A stretch of DNA of 64,000 nucleotides from Sphingomonas_B tabacisoli (GTDB lineage Bacteria > Pseudomonadota > Alphaproteobacteria > Sphingomonadales > Sphingomonadaceae), in NCBI RefSeq assembly GCF_042678385.1, contig NZ_JBHUDY010000001.1, positions 1,674,001 to 1,738,000 of the forward strand. Reading direction: 5' to 3'. This document shows positions 9,151 to 17,899 of the stretch, one piece after another. The translations under genes were made by a program, and so were the position numbers. Positions within the stretch are counted from its first letter, which is position 1. Each line of letters begins with the position of its first letter. The notes beneath the pieces are model-generated. The model was not told the DNA's origin. It worked only from the letters and a program-made list of their open reading frames with translations, and did no database searches.

Positions 9151-10344
9151 ATGGACCTGGAGTTCAGCCCCGAAGATATCGCGTTCCGGGAAGAGGCGCG
9201 GCGCTTCATCGCCGAGAATTATCCGAAGGCCCTGCGCGGCAAGCAGGAGGAAGGCGAGGAGCTTTCCAAGGAAGATTTCCTGAGCTGGCACCGCGCACTG
9301 GCGAAGCAGGGCTGGATCGCCCCGGCCTGGCCGAAGGAATATGGCGGCCCCGGCTGGACGACGACACAGCGTTTCATCTGGTCTGAAGAGCTCGCCCGCG
9401 CCGACACGATCCCGATCCTGCCTTTCGGCATCAACATGGTCGGCCCGGTTATCTACACCTTCGGCACGCCCGAGCAGAAAGCGCGCTTCCTGCCGCGCAT
9501 CCTGTCGGGCGAGGATTGGTGGTGCCAGGGCTATTCGGAGCCGGGTGCCGGCTCGGACCTCGCCAGCTTACGCACCCGCGCGGTCCGCGATGGCGGCCAT
9601 TATGTCGTCAACGGGCAAAAGACCTGGACGACGATGGCGCAGCATGCGGACTGGGGCTTCTTCCTTGTTCGCACCGATCCCGACGCCAAGCCGCAGGAAG
9701 GCATCAGCTTCCTGCTGATCGACATGAAGTCGCCCGGCGTCACTGTCCGTCCGATCATCACCTTGGGCGGCGAGCACGAGGTCAACGAAGTGTGGCTGGA
9801 GGACGTGCGCGTGCCCGTCGACCAGCGCATCTATGAAGAGAACAAGGGCTGGACTTGCGCCAAGTTCCTGCTCGCCCACGAACGCACTGGGATCGCGGGT
9901 GTCGCGCGTTCGAAGCGCGGCGTCGAGCGGATCAAGAATATCGCGCGGACCGAAATGGACGGCGACCGCCCGTTGCTCGCCAATCCCTTCTTCAAGCGCA
10001 AGGTGGCCGAGCTGGAGATCGACCTCACCGCGCTCGAATATACCGAGCTGCGCACGCTCGCATCGGAAGCTTCGGGGCGTGGACCGGGCCCCGAATCGTC
10101 GCTGCTCAAGATCAAGGGCACCGAGATCCAGCAGCGCATCACCGAGCTCGCGCTGGAAGCCGTCGGTCATTACGGCGCGCCCTATTTCCGCGGCTTCGGC
10201 GAAGGCGACAACGAGCATCCGATCGGGCCCGACTACGCCCACCGCGCCGCGCCGACCTATTTCAACGGCCGCAAGACCAGCATCTATGGCGGCTCGAACG
10301 AAATCCAGCGCAACATCATCGCGAAGATGGTGCTCGGCCTCTGA
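9151..10344 (+). CDS. acyl-CoA dehydrogenase (large-subunit type, PimC-like)
   Basis: FAD enzyme that oxidises acyl-CoA to the trans-2-enoyl-CoA. It has the three-part acyl-CoA dehydrogenase fold over 397 residues, with the FAD/substrate loop GYSEPGAGSDLA near residue 130 and the C-terminal FAD-contact motif YGGSNEIQRN. A strong AAAGGAGAGG ribosome-binding site precedes the ATG. It is followed after 21 bases by a second, distinct acyl-CoA dehydrogenase. This pairing resembles the pimeloyl-CoA dehydrogenase large/small subunit pair and FadE-type heteromers of other proteobacteria and actinobacteria. The substrate cannot be read from the sequence. Confidence 0.88.
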   Translation: MDLEFSPEDIAFREEARRFIAENYPKALRGKQEEGEELSKEDFLSWHRALAKQGWIAPAWPKEYGGPGWTTTQRFIWSEELARADTIPILPFGINMVGPVIYTFGTPEQKARFLPRILSGEDWWCQGYSEPGAGSDLASLRTRAVRDGGHYVVNGQKTWTTMAQHADWGFFLVRTDPDAKPQEGISFLLIDMKSPGVTVRPIITLGGEHEVNEVWLEDVRVPVDQRIYEENKGWTCAKFLLAHERTGIAGVARSKRGVERIKNIARTEMDGDRPLLANPFFKRKVAELEIDLTALEYTELRTLASEASGRGPGPESSLLKIKGTEIQQRITELALEAVGHYGAPYFRGFGEGDNEHPIGPDYAHRAAPTYFNGRKTSIYGGSNEIQRNIIAKMVLGL

Positions 10345-10365
10345 GGCCGGGCAGGGGAGGAACCG

Positions 10366-11505
10366 GTGAACTTCACGTACAACGAGACGCAGCAGATGCT
10401 GCGCGACACGCTCGCGCGCTTTCTGGCCGACACTTATGATTTCGAAACCCGCCGCAAGATGGTCGCCTCCGATGCCGGCCGCGATCCTGGCATCTGGCGG
10501 GCACTTGCGACCGAGCTCGGCATCCTCGGCGCGCCGTTCGGCGAGGAGCAGGGCGGCCTTGGCGGCGGCGCGGTCGAGAATCTGATCGTGATGGAGCAAT
10601 TGGGCGAGGCGATCGCGATCGAGCCTTACCTCCAGACCGTCGTCATCGGCGGCGGCGCGCTGAAGGCGGTCGGCGGGGCTCAGGCCGATGCGCTGATCCC
10701 GGCGATCATCGGCGGCGATGCAATCATCGCCTTCGCCTATGCCGAGCCGCAGGGCCGCTATGAGCTTAACAATCTCCGCACCACTGCCAGGCGCGACGGG
10801 GGAGGCTGGGTGCTGAACGGCCACAAGGCGGTGGTCTATGCCGCGCCCTGGGCGACGCACTTGCTGGTCACGGCCCGGACCGGCGGCGGCATGCGCGACA
10901 AGGAGGGCGTCTCGCTCTTCCTGATCGAAGCGAACGCCCCCGGCATCGTCCGCCGCGACTATCCGACCGTTGACGGATTCCGCGCGTCCGAAATCTATTT
11001 CGAGAACGCCTCCGTTCCGGGCGACGCCTTGCTGGGCGACGAGGGCGGGGCGCTGCCGCTGATCGAGAAGATCGTCGACGAGGCGACGGTCGCGGTCTGC
11101 GCCGAGGGCACGGGCGTGATGCGCCGGCTCCACGCGGGCACAATGGACTATGCCAAGCAGCGCAAGCAATTCGGCCGCGCCATCTCCGACTTCCAGGTGC
11201 TGCAGCACCGGATGGTGGACATGTTCATGGAAGTAGAACAGTCCGCTTCAATGACCTTGATGGCGACGCTGAAGCTGGACCTGCCGGACGCCGAGCGAAT
11301 GGCCGCGGTCAGCCAGGCCAAGGCGAAAGTCGGCAAGGGGCTGAAGTTCACCGGTCAGAGCGCCGTCCAGATCCATGGCGGCATCGGCATCACCGACGAA
11401 CTGGCGATCGGCCATTATTTCAAGCGCGCGACGATGATCGAGGGCCAGTTCGGCAGCGTCGATCACCACCTCGCGCGGTTCGAGCGGCTGACCATTCCGG
11501 ACTGA
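10366..11505 (+). CDS. acyl-CoA dehydrogenase (small-subunit type, PimD-like)
   Basis: The second acyl-CoA dehydrogenase of the pair, 379 residues, GTG start with GGGGAGG just upstream. It has the family fold, including the C-terminal QIHGGIGITDE segment with its FAD contacts, but its FAD/substrate loop (YAEPQGRYELNN) diverges from the canonical ExGAGSD form in its partner. That divergence is typical of the partner subunit in heteromeric dehydrogenases, so I infer the two proteins work together. Which subunit carries the catalytic base is not certain from reading alone. Confidence 0.85.
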   Translation: MNFTYNETQQMLRDTLARFLADTYDFETRRKMVASDAGRDPGIWRALATELGILGAPFGEEQGGLGGGAVENLIVMEQLGEAIAIEPYLQTVVIGGGALKAVGGAQADALIPAIIGGDAIIAFAYAEPQGRYELNNLRTTARRDGGGWVLNGHKAVVYAAPWATHLLVTARTGGGMRDKEGVSLFLIEANAPGIVRRDYPTVDGFRASEIYFENASVPGDALLGDEGGALPLIEKIVDEATVAVCAEGTGVMRRLHAGTMDYAKQRKQFGRAISDFQVLQHRMVDMFMEVEQSASMTLMATLKLDLPDAERMAAVSQAKAKVGKGLKFTGQSAVQIHGGIGITDELAIGHYFKRATMIEGQFGSVDHHLARFERLTIPD

Positions 11506-11508
11506 CGG

Positions 11509-11537
11509 TTGACCCTGTGGCGGCTCTCGGTTATGGG
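11509..11537 (+). promoter_or_regulatory. candidate sigma-70 promoter for rpsT
   Basis: TTGACC (11509-11514) and TATGGG (11532-11537) are separated by 17 bases, a reasonable housekeeping promoter shape. It sits 69 bases upstream of the rpsT start. The leader between them is GC-rich with short inverted repeats (GGCGGC with GCCGCC), which might fold. This is inferred from pattern only. Confidence 0.35.
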
Positions 11538-11606
11538 CCGCCGCTCCGGGGCGTGGCTCGTGTCGCGCCCCTCTTATTTTCACGCTTATCTTTTCGAGGA
11601 CTCTCA

Positions 11607-11870
11607 ATGGCGAATACGCCGCAAGCCAAGAAGCGCATCCGTCGCAACACCCGTCGCGCGGAGATCAACAACGCCCGCGTCAGCCGCATCCGCACTTTCG
11701 TGAAGAAGGTCGAAGCGGCGATCGAGTCGGGTGACAAGGCGGCAGCTTCGGCGGCGATCGCGGCGGTTCAGCCGGAACTGGCGCGCGGCGTGGCCAAGGG
11801 CGTGCTTCACAAGAACACCGCGGCGCGGAAATTCGCGCGCCTGACGAAGCGCGTGACTGCGCTCGCCTGA
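11607..11870 (+). CDS. rpsT: 30S ribosomal protein S20
   Basis: Small basic ribosomal protein that binds the 5' domain of 16S rRNA. It has 87 residues, with the Lys/Arg-rich N-terminus (ANTPQAKKRIRRN) and conserved HKNTAARKFARLTKRV near the C-terminus. The ATG at 11607 follows a CGAGGA ribosome-binding site. It lies immediately upstream of dnaA, an arrangement conserved across Alphaproteobacteria. A strong terminator separates the two. Confidence 0.98.
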   Translation: MANTPQAKKRIRRNTRRAEINNARVSRIRTFVKKVEAAIESGDKAAASAAIAAVQPELARGVAKGVLHKNTAARKFARLTKRVTALA

Positions 11871-11906
11871 GCGCTCGCTTCTCATCTCGATCAATATGCG
11901 AACGAC

Positions 11907-11937
11907 GCCCGTCGGCAGCTCTGCCGGCGGGCTTTTT
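11907..11937 (+). terminator. intrinsic terminator of rpsT
   Basis: A 12-bp GC-rich inverted repeat (11907-11918 with 11921-11932, one G-T wobble) is followed at once by TTTTTC. This is the best-formed Rho-independent terminator in the window. Confidence 0.9.
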
Positions 11938-12286
11938 CGATTGTGTCGCAACCGTTACGAACAAGTGACGGACAATCCATGATTCGTTCTCCTGCACAGC
12001 CGTGTAAGCAGAGATTATCTATTTAAATCATCAGCTTACCATCGCTCTGAGCGGAAATGGCGGAAATGCGCGTCAACCTGATTTATTTCAGTTTCGCGAA
12101 AAACCGGCACTTGATCGACTCCTGAAACCGGCCCTACAAATCGATTCCCGGCGCTCGAATCGCTGTGCCGGGATCACGTCGCGAGTGAGTATTCCCCGCC
12201 GATTCTCGTTGGATTCGGCCGTGGGGAAACTCGTGTCCGACACACGCTGGCGGCCGGGGGGCCCGTAGAGCGAAGGAGGGGCAATC
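11938..12286 (+). promoter_or_regulatory. dnaA leader with clustered GANTC sites and a possible promoter
   Basis: This 349-base gap holds no gene. It contains five GANTC sites, the target of the alphaproteobacterial cell-cycle methylase CcrM: 11981, 12143, 12157, 12201 and 12212 (start positions), four of them within 74 bases. About one would be expected by chance. A possible sigma-70 promoter is TTGATC (12111-12116), an 18-base spacer and TACAAA (12135-12140). A 6-bp inverted repeat (12147-12152 with 12167-12172) holds one GANTC in its loop. The stretch 12001-12130 is A/T-richer than its surroundings. No good DnaA box (TTATCCACA) was found, so I do not call it oriC. Confidence 0.55.
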
Positions 12287-13660
12287 GTGGGTCCAATGTT
12301 GGTGCGTGAGAGGTTTATGGATCGCGGAGAACAGGTGTCGGTCGCCTGGGCGGGTATCCGCGAGGGGCTGAAGCGCGACTGTGGCGCGCGGCTGTTCGAT
12401 CATTGGCTGAAGCCGATCATGCTGGCGGGGATGAGCGACAAGGGCGACGTGATTCGCCTGACCCTGCCGACCGAGTTTCATGCGAATTGGGTGCGCGCGC
12501 ATTATGCCGACCGGCTGCTGCTGGCCTGGCGCGCGCAAATTCCTGCGATTCGCGAAATCCGGATCGAGGTCGCGCCGAGCGAAGTCGTCACCCGCATCTA
12601 TACCGCGGACGAACAGGACGCCGCGCCGGCCGCGCCGCCGGTGCCGGGCTTCGATGCCCGACAGACCTTCGATCGCTTCGTCGTCGATGACGAGAATCGT
12701 GTCGCCTGCAACGCCGCCAAGGCGCTGGCTTCGGGCGAGCTGCGCTTTTCGCCGCTGTTCATCCATTCGGCGACGGGGCAGGGCAAAACCCACCTGATGA
12801 ATGCGATCGGAGCAGCCTACCGGGCGCGCGTGCCGGGCGCGACGATTCTGTTCATGTCCGCCGAGCGCTTCATGGTCGAGTTCGTCTCGGCGATGCGCGA
12901 CAAGGACACGCTGGCGTTCAAGCAGCGGCTGCGTTCGGCCGATCTGCTGATGATCGACGACGTGCAGTTCATCGCCGGCAAGGGCTCGACCCAGGAAGAG
13001 TTCCTGCACACGCTGAACGAGCTGACCGGCGCCGGCAAGAAGGTCGTGATCAGCGCCGACCGTGCGCCCCAGGCGCTCGACGGCGTCGAAAGCCGCATCC
13101 TGTCGCGGCTCGCCAGCGGCCTCGTCGTCGACATCAAGCCGGCGACGTTCGCACTGCGCTTGAAGATCGTGAAAGCGAAGCTGGCGGGCATGCAGGACGT
13201 TCAAATGCCCGAAGCCGTCGCCGAACTGTTGGCGGCGCGCATTCAGACCAGCGTTCGGGAACTTGAAGGCGCGCTCAACCGATTGACGGCCTATGCGCTG
13301 CTCAACGACCGCGCGATCGACCTTGCGTTCGCTCAGGAAGTGCTCGGCGAAATGCTGAACGCCTCCACGCGCCGCATCACGATCGACGAGATCCAGCGTG
13401 CGGTCTCGGCGCACTATGGCATGCGTCAGGCTGAGATGGTCTCCGCCCGCCGCGCCCGCGCCGTCGCCCGCCCGCGCCAGATCGCCATGTATCTGGCCAA
13501 GCGCCTGACGCCGCGCTCGCTGCCGGAAATCGGCCGGCGCTTCGGCGGCCGCGACCACACCACGGTGATCCATGCGGTGAAGCAGATCGAACGGCTGCGC
13601 GGCGAGGACGCCGATCTCGACGCCGACGTGCGCACGCTGATCCGCCAGTTGGAGGCGTAA
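12287..13660 (+). CDS. dnaA: chromosomal replication initiator DnaA
   Basis: AAA+ initiator that binds DnaA boxes and opens the origin. 457 residues: domain I at about 1-90, a short Pro/Ala linker (domain II), AAA+ domain with Walker A SATGQGKTH at 161-169 and Walker B LLMIDDVQF, and a C-terminal DNA-binding domain containing GGRDHTTVIHAV. The start is the GTG at 12287 because AAGGAGGGG lies 6 bases upstream; ATG codons at the fourth and eleventh positions are alternatives. Neither dnaN nor recF follows, as is usual in this class, and a composite repeat lies downstream. Regulation through the GANTC-rich leader is likely. Confidence 0.97.
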   Translation: MGPMLVRERFMDRGEQVSVAWAGIREGLKRDCGARLFDHWLKPIMLAGMSDKGDVIRLTLPTEFHANWVRAHYADRLLLAWRAQIPAIREIRIEVAPSEVVTRIYTADEQDAAPAAPPVPGFDARQTFDRFVVDDENRVACNAAKALASGELRFSPLFIHSATGQGKTHLMNAIGAAYRARVPGATILFMSAERFMVEFVSAMRDKDTLAFKQRLRSADLLMIDDVQFIAGKGSTQEEFLHTLNELTGAGKKVVISADRAPQALDGVESRILSRLASGLVVDIKPATFALRLKIVKAKLAGMQDVQMPEAVAELLAARIQTSVRELEGALNRLTAYALLNDRAIDLAFAQEVLGEMLNASTRRITIDEIQRAVSAHYGMRQAEMVSARRARAVARPRQIAMYLAKRLTPRSLPEIGRRFGGRDHTTVIHAVKQIERLRGEDADLDADVRTLIRQLEA

Positions 13661-13667
13661 GAACAAC

Positions 13668-13805
13668 CCTCTCCCGCTCCGCGGGAGAGGGCGACTCAGC
13701 CCTGCAGGGCTGAGCGGGGAGAGGGTCTTGGGCGCCGTACCAAAAGCCCCTCTCCCCGCTCGCGCTCGCAAGCACGAGTCGCCCTCTCCCCAAAAGGGGA
13801 GAGGG
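13668..13805. repeat. composite palindromic repeat, architecture 1 (copy 1), between convergent genes
   Basis: A chain of hairpins fills the gap between dnaA and the convergent lipoprotein gene. The parts are: an 11-bp arm pair 13668-13678 / 13681-13691; a perfect 20-base palindrome at 13695-13714; a CGGGGAGAGGG / CCCTCTCCCCG long-range pair; and a perfect 10-bp hairpin at 13782-13805 with an AAAA loop. The layout matches the element at 62477-62609 with the same outer hairpins but different inner palindromes. It is probably a REP/BIME-like unit that also serves as a two-way terminator here. Confidence 0.8.
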
Positions 13806-13812
13806 AATGTGA

Positions 13813-14490
13813 TTAAGAGCGCCGCTTCGGCGGGGGCGGCACCGTGATCCGCACCGTCTCGCCCGAATTGCCCGGGAAGCCGGTGAACATCGCTTCGATC
13901 AGGTTCGGCACCAGATAGGGCAGGTTGTCGCTGCGGGAGAGCGCCTTGGCGGTGCCTTCGAACAGGCGCTTGTTGTCGGCAGTGCTGTCGATCTCCATGC
14001 GGAGCTGGCTTTGATAGACGGTGTAGCTGCGGATCTCGTCGCCGCAGCCGATGCCGCAGCCCCATAGCCACGGATCGTACCAGCCGCCGCGCCAGCCGAG
14101 TCGACCGAAATAGGGCCGGCCGAAACCACCGCCCCAACCCCAGCCACCGAAACCGCCATAGCTGTTCCAGCCCGGAATCGTCTCGATCCGGTCATGGCCA
14201 TGGTCGACATCGTAATCGAGCGACACGACCAGGTTGGCGCCGCGTGGGTCGGTGGCCTGGCGATAGCCGAATTGCTCCAGCCGCTGGGCGACGAGTTGGG
14301 CATAGCTGCCGAACTCGATGCCGCCTTGCAGCGCCGGGTTGCGGGCCTGAACGAAGAACGTCTGACCTTGCGCCGGTGGCGGCAAAGCCTGGAAGCGCGA
14401 CACGCGGGCATCGAAACCCTGCGCACAGGCGCCGAGTGCGATTAGGGAAAGCGGCGCGAAGGCCGTGATGATTTTCTTGGGCAGCGACAT
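13813..14490 (-). CDS. DUF4136-type lipoprotein
   Basis: A 225-residue envelope lipoprotein. The signal peptide ends in a lipobox LGAC with Cys22 as the lipidation site. The rest matches the pattern of DUF4136 proteins: an N-terminal half with LVAQRLEQFGY and LVVSLDYDVDHG, and a C-terminal part that reads ADNKRLFEGTAKA. Between them is an unusual low-complexity segment very rich in Gly, Trp, Tyr and Phe (about residues 117-160). The function of the family is unknown. The start at 14490 has GAGGT upstream; the frame is open 21 codons further. It is convergent with dnaA across the composite repeat. Confidence 0.8.
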   Translation of the reverse strand: MSLPKKIITAFAPLSLIALGACAQGFDARVSRFQALPPPAQGQTFFVQARNPALQGGIEFGSYAQLVAQRLEQFGYRQATDPRGANLVVSLDYDVDHGHDRIETIPGWNSYGGFGGWGWGGGFGRPYFGRLGWRGGWYDPWLWGCGIGCGDEIRSYTVYQSQLRMEIDSTADNKRLFEGTAKALSRSDNLPYLVPNLIEAMFTGFPGNSGETVRITVPPPPKRRS

Positions 14491-14585
14491 GCCGAAATGA
14501 CCTCGTTCGGATCGGGCTGGAATCAGCCTATCCCGATTGTTACGCCTTGTCACTGAACGGCGGTTGAACGCGCATCGGGCACGGT

Positions 14586-15593
14586 TCAGCGTTGCAAGCC
14601 CAATGCCTTATAGGCTCCGTCCAGCACCGGCGCGGCCAGCTTTCGCGCCGCCTCAGCCCCGCGCTCCAGCACTCGATCGATCGCCGCGTGATGGTGCTTC
14701 AGATCGAGGAACCGCAGCCGGATCGGCCGCAGTGTCTCGACCAGCCGCTCAGCCAGCGCCGGCTTGAACGCGCCGAAGCCGTGGCCGGCAAACCGCGCCA
14801 GCACCGCTTCGACGCTCTCGTCGCTCAGCGCCGCATAGATCGCGACCAGGTTTTTCGCCTCGGGCCGTCCGTCGAGCTCCGCCGCATTGTCGGGCAGCGG
14901 CTCGGGGTCGGTTTTAGCCTTCCTAATCTTCTGCGCGATGTCGTCGTCGCTATCGATCAGGTTGATCCGGCTCATGTCCGACGGATCGGATTTGGACATT
15001 TTCGCCGTGCCGTCGCGCAACGACATGATCCGCGCCGCGGCCGGCGGGATGATCGGGTCGGGCAGCACGAACAGCTCGGTATCGAAATCGGTGTTGAACT
15101 TGGCCGCGATGTCGCGCGCCAACTCCAGATGCTGTTTCTGGTCCTCGCCCACCGGCACGTGCGTGGTCTCGTAGAGCAGCACGTCGGCCGCCTGCAGCAC
15201 CGGATAGGCGTAAAGGCCCACGCTCGCGCCTTCGCGGTTCTTGCCGGACTTTTCCTTGAACTGCGTCATCCGGTTCAGCCAGCCGATGCGGGCGGTGCAG
15301 AACAGCAGCCAGGCCAGCTCGGCATGCGCCGGCACCCGCGCCTGATTGAACAGCAACGCCTTGTCCGGATCGACGCCCGCCGCGATCAGGGCCGCCGCCA
15401 TCTCGCGGGTGTTCGCCGCCAGATCTTCCGGCTTGTTATAGACCGTGATCGCGTGAAGGTCAGCGAGGAAGAACAGCATGTCGCCGCCCGCGGCCGCATT
15501 CTCGTCCTGCATCCGCACCCAGTTGCGGATCGCACCGAGATAATTGCCGAGGTGGAGATTGCCGGTCGGCTGGATGCCGGAAACGATACGCAT
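14586..15593 (-). CDS. trpS: tryptophan--tRNA ligase
   Basis: Class I aminoacyl-tRNA synthetase charging tRNA-Trp. 335 residues, the normal bacterial length. The HIGH-type motif is PTGNLHLGN at residues 9-17, and the KMSKS loop reads KMSKSDP. It starts 7 bases downstream of murJ and is probably in the same transcript as secB-murJ-trpS. Confidence 0.97.
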   Translation of the reverse strand: MRIVSGIQPTGNLHLGNYLGAIRNWVRMQDENAAAGGDMLFFLADLHAITVYNKPEDLAANTREMAAALIAAGVDPDKALLFNQARVPAHAELAWLLFCTARIGWLNRMTQFKEKSGKNREGASVGLYAYPVLQAADVLLYETTHVPVGEDQKQHLELARDIAAKFNTDFDTELFVLPDPIIPPAAARIMSLRDGTAKMSKSDPSDMSRINLIDSDDDIAQKIRKAKTDPEPLPDNAAELDGRPEAKNLVAIYAALSDESVEAVLARFAGHGFGAFKPALAERLVETLRPIRLRFLDLKHHHAAIDRVLERGAEAARKLAAPVLDGAYKALGLQR

Positions 15594-15600
15594 GTCGGTC

Positions 15601-17187
15601 CTATTTCTGTGTGGCGGCGCGGCGGGTGAGCAGCGTGCGCAGGTCGCTAACCCGGAACGCGCCGGTCAGGAAGCAGGCAATTGCATAGACGGCCGCGCCG
15701 CCACCGGTCAGCACCGCCAGCGCGACCGCGCGGCGCAGGATGTGCCCGGTCAGATACGGCCAGGCGATCGGGGCCAGCAGCCACAGCGCCCCGCCCATGA
15801 TCAGCGCGGCCAGCGCCAGCCGGGGGAGGCGCCTCTTCAGCCGCGCATCGGCGTGGAAATGCCCGCGCTTCTTGAGCTCGTGATAGAGCATCCAGGTGTT
15901 GAGGCACGAGGCGACCGCCGTCGCGAGCGGCGGCCCGACATGGCCGAAGCCGAACCGGCCCAAGGTCGGGATCAGGATCAAATTGCCGACCAGGTTCACG
16001 CCGACCGAAATGGTCGCGAACTTGACCGGCGTTTTGGTGTCCGCCCGCGCGTAGAAGCCGGGGGTCAGCACCTTCACCAGCACATAGGAGGGCAGGCCGA
16101 TCGAGAAGGCGGAAAGGGCCCAGGCGCAGCGGATCGTGTCCTCGGCGGCAAAGCGGCCATGCTCGAACAGCCCACGCACGATCGGCGCCGAGGCGAAGAT
16201 GAACGCGACGGTCGCCGGCAGGGTCAGGAACAGCGCGAGCTCGATGCCGCGGTTCTGGGTGTCCATCGCCTCGGCGTCCTTGCCGGTCGAGAGCAGGCGC
16301 GAGACGGTCGGCAGCAGGATCGTGCCGAGCCCGATGCCGATCAGGCCCAGCGGCAATTGGTTCAGCCGGTCGGCATAATAGATATAAGAGATCGAGCCCG
16401 GGTCGAGCAGGCCGCCGGCAAGTGCGGTCGATATGGCGAGATTGATCTGCACCGCACCCGCGCCGGCGGCGGCGGGCAGGATCAGCCTCATCAACTGGCG
16501 CACATCGTCGTCCAGCTTCGGCATCTTGAGCTTGAGGCTCACGCCCGCTTGCCGGCACGCGAGCATCAGCCAGCCGAGCTGCAGCGCGCCGCCGACCGTC
16601 ACAGAAATCGACTGCGCGCGCGCAGTCTCGTACGCGTCGTGGCCGTGGAAGAACCACAAAGCCGCGATCATCGAGATGTTGAGCAGGATCGGCGCCGCCG
16701 CATTCACCCAGAAACGGTCGAGCGAGTTCAGTATCCCGCCGAGCAGCGAGGCGAGCGAGATCAGCATCAGATAGGGGATCGTGATCCGCGACAGCGTGAC
16801 CGCGAACGCGAATTGCTCGTGCGTCGGGTTCTTGAACCCGCCCGAAAGTCCCCAGGTCACCGGCCAGGCCGCGATCAGCATCAGCGCCGTGAACAGCGCC
16901 AGCACCGGGAACAGCACCGCCAGCGCCTGTTCGGCAAAGCGCAGGCCCGCGCTTAGCTCGCCGCTCTCACCGACCTTGCGGTTGAACAGCGGGATGAACG
17001 CGGCCGAAAACGCCCCTTCCGCGAACAGCGCGCGGAACATGTTCGGCAACCGGAAGGCGACGAAGAACGCGTCCGACGCAAACCCAGCGCCGACATAGCT
17101 CGCCTGCAGCGTGTCGCGGACAAGCGCCAGCACGCGACTGACCAAAGTTAGCCCGCCGACCGAACTCAGGGATTTGACGAGGGACAC
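15601..17187 (-). CDS. murJ: lipid II flippase MurJ (MviN)
   Basis: Polytopic inner-membrane protein of 528 residues that moves the peptidoglycan precursor lipid II to the periplasmic face. The N-terminal block (LVSRVLALVRDTLQA, then FFVAFRLPNMFRALFAEGAFS) is the conserved MviN/MurJ signature. About 14 hydrophobic segments follow. The ATG at 17187 lies 33 bases after secB. It works with the PBP, UppS and RseP-region genes elsewhere in the window in wall synthesis. Confidence 0.95.
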   Translation of the reverse strand: MSLVKSLSSVGGLTLVSRVLALVRDTLQASYVGAGFASDAFFVAFRLPNMFRALFAEGAFSAAFIPLFNRKVGESGELSAGLRFAEQALAVLFPVLALFTALMLIAAWPVTWGLSGGFKNPTHEQFAFAVTLSRITIPYLMLISLASLLGGILNSLDRFWVNAAAPILLNISMIAALWFFHGHDAYETARAQSISVTVGGALQLGWLMLACRQAGVSLKLKMPKLDDDVRQLMRLILPAAAGAGAVQINLAISTALAGGLLDPGSISYIYYADRLNQLPLGLIGIGLGTILLPTVSRLLSTGKDAEAMDTQNRGIELALFLTLPATVAFIFASAPIVRGLFEHGRFAAEDTIRCAWALSAFSIGLPSYVLVKVLTPGFYARADTKTPVKFATISVGVNLVGNLILIPTLGRFGFGHVGPPLATAVASCLNTWMLYHELKKRGHFHADARLKRRLPRLALAALIMGGALWLLAPIAWPYLTGHILRRAVALAVLTGGGAAVYAIACFLTGAFRVSDLRTLLTRRAATQK

Positions 17188-17220
17188 GCTATGGCTTCCT
17201 CGTCACGGTCCGGTCGCGGA

Positions 17221-17727
17221 TCAGGCCTGGCCCGCCGGTTCGCCCTGGGCGAGCTGACCCGCCTGCTGGGCCTGCTGCATGTACAGGCCGGCAAAGTCGA
17301 TCGGCTCCAGCATCAGCGGCGGGAAGCCGCCGTCGCGGACCGCATCGGCCAGCACGCGGCGGGCGAACGGGAAGACGAGGCGCGGCGCTTCGGCGTAGCA
17401 GAAGGGCTGGATCTGCTCTTCCGGCACGTTGCGGATGCCGAACAGCCCGGCATAGGAAAGCTCGACCGCGAAGGCCGTGCCCTGATCGCTCTGCGCGCGC
17501 ACGTCGATCTTCAGCACGACCTCGTACACGTCGTCGGCGGCCTTGTTCATCGCGATGTTGAATTGCACGTCGATGTTCGGCTGCACCTGCCACTGGTAGA
17601 CGGCCGGCGCGTTCGGGTTCTCGAACGACAGGTCCTTCACATATTGGGAAATGATCGCGACCTGCGGCATGTTGTCCGCGCCGTTGCCGAGCGTCTCCTG
17701 ACCCTCAGCGCCCATTTCCTCTGCCAT
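17221..17727 (-). CDS. secB: protein-export chaperone SecB
   Basis: Cytosolic tetrameric chaperone that keeps secretory proteins unfolded for SecA. 168 residues, with the conserved QYVKDLSFENPNAP near the N-terminus, FAVELSYAGLF in the middle and FPFARRVLADAVRDGGFPPLML. The start is the ATG at 17725-17727 with AGAAGG upstream. It is divergent from a Tim44-like gene, an arrangement common in Alphaproteobacteria. Confidence 0.97.
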   Translation of the reverse strand: MAEEMGAEGQETLGNGADNMPQVAIISQYVKDLSFENPNAPAVYQWQVQPNIDVQFNIAMNKAADDVYEVVLKIDVRAQSDQGTAFAVELSYAGLFGIRNVPEEQIQPFCYAEAPRLVFPFARRVLADAVRDGGFPPLMLEPIDFAGLYMQQAQQAGQLAQGEPAGQA

Positions 17728-17899
17728 GTCGATCGAACCTTCTCTTGAATGATGTTGCGGGCGCTCGGCCCCTCGGAGCGCGCGGTTAGCAGGCAGCGCC
17801 TTCGCTCGCAATGCCGCGGTGGATCGTTAACGCGTCCCAAGCATTTGAATCGCACAGGCCATGCGCCTATGTTGCTCCGGATAAGCTTTCGGAGGTTTG

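Noticed and set aside
11938..12286. Possible oriC upstream of dnaA
   Set aside because: No convincing DnaA boxes or AT-rich 13-mer array; in Alphaproteobacteria oriC is usually near hemE rather than dnaA.
15544..16956. Long plus-strand open frame opposite murJ
   Set aside because: It is very rich in Arg, Gln, Asp and His, typical of antisense frames over hydrophobic genes.
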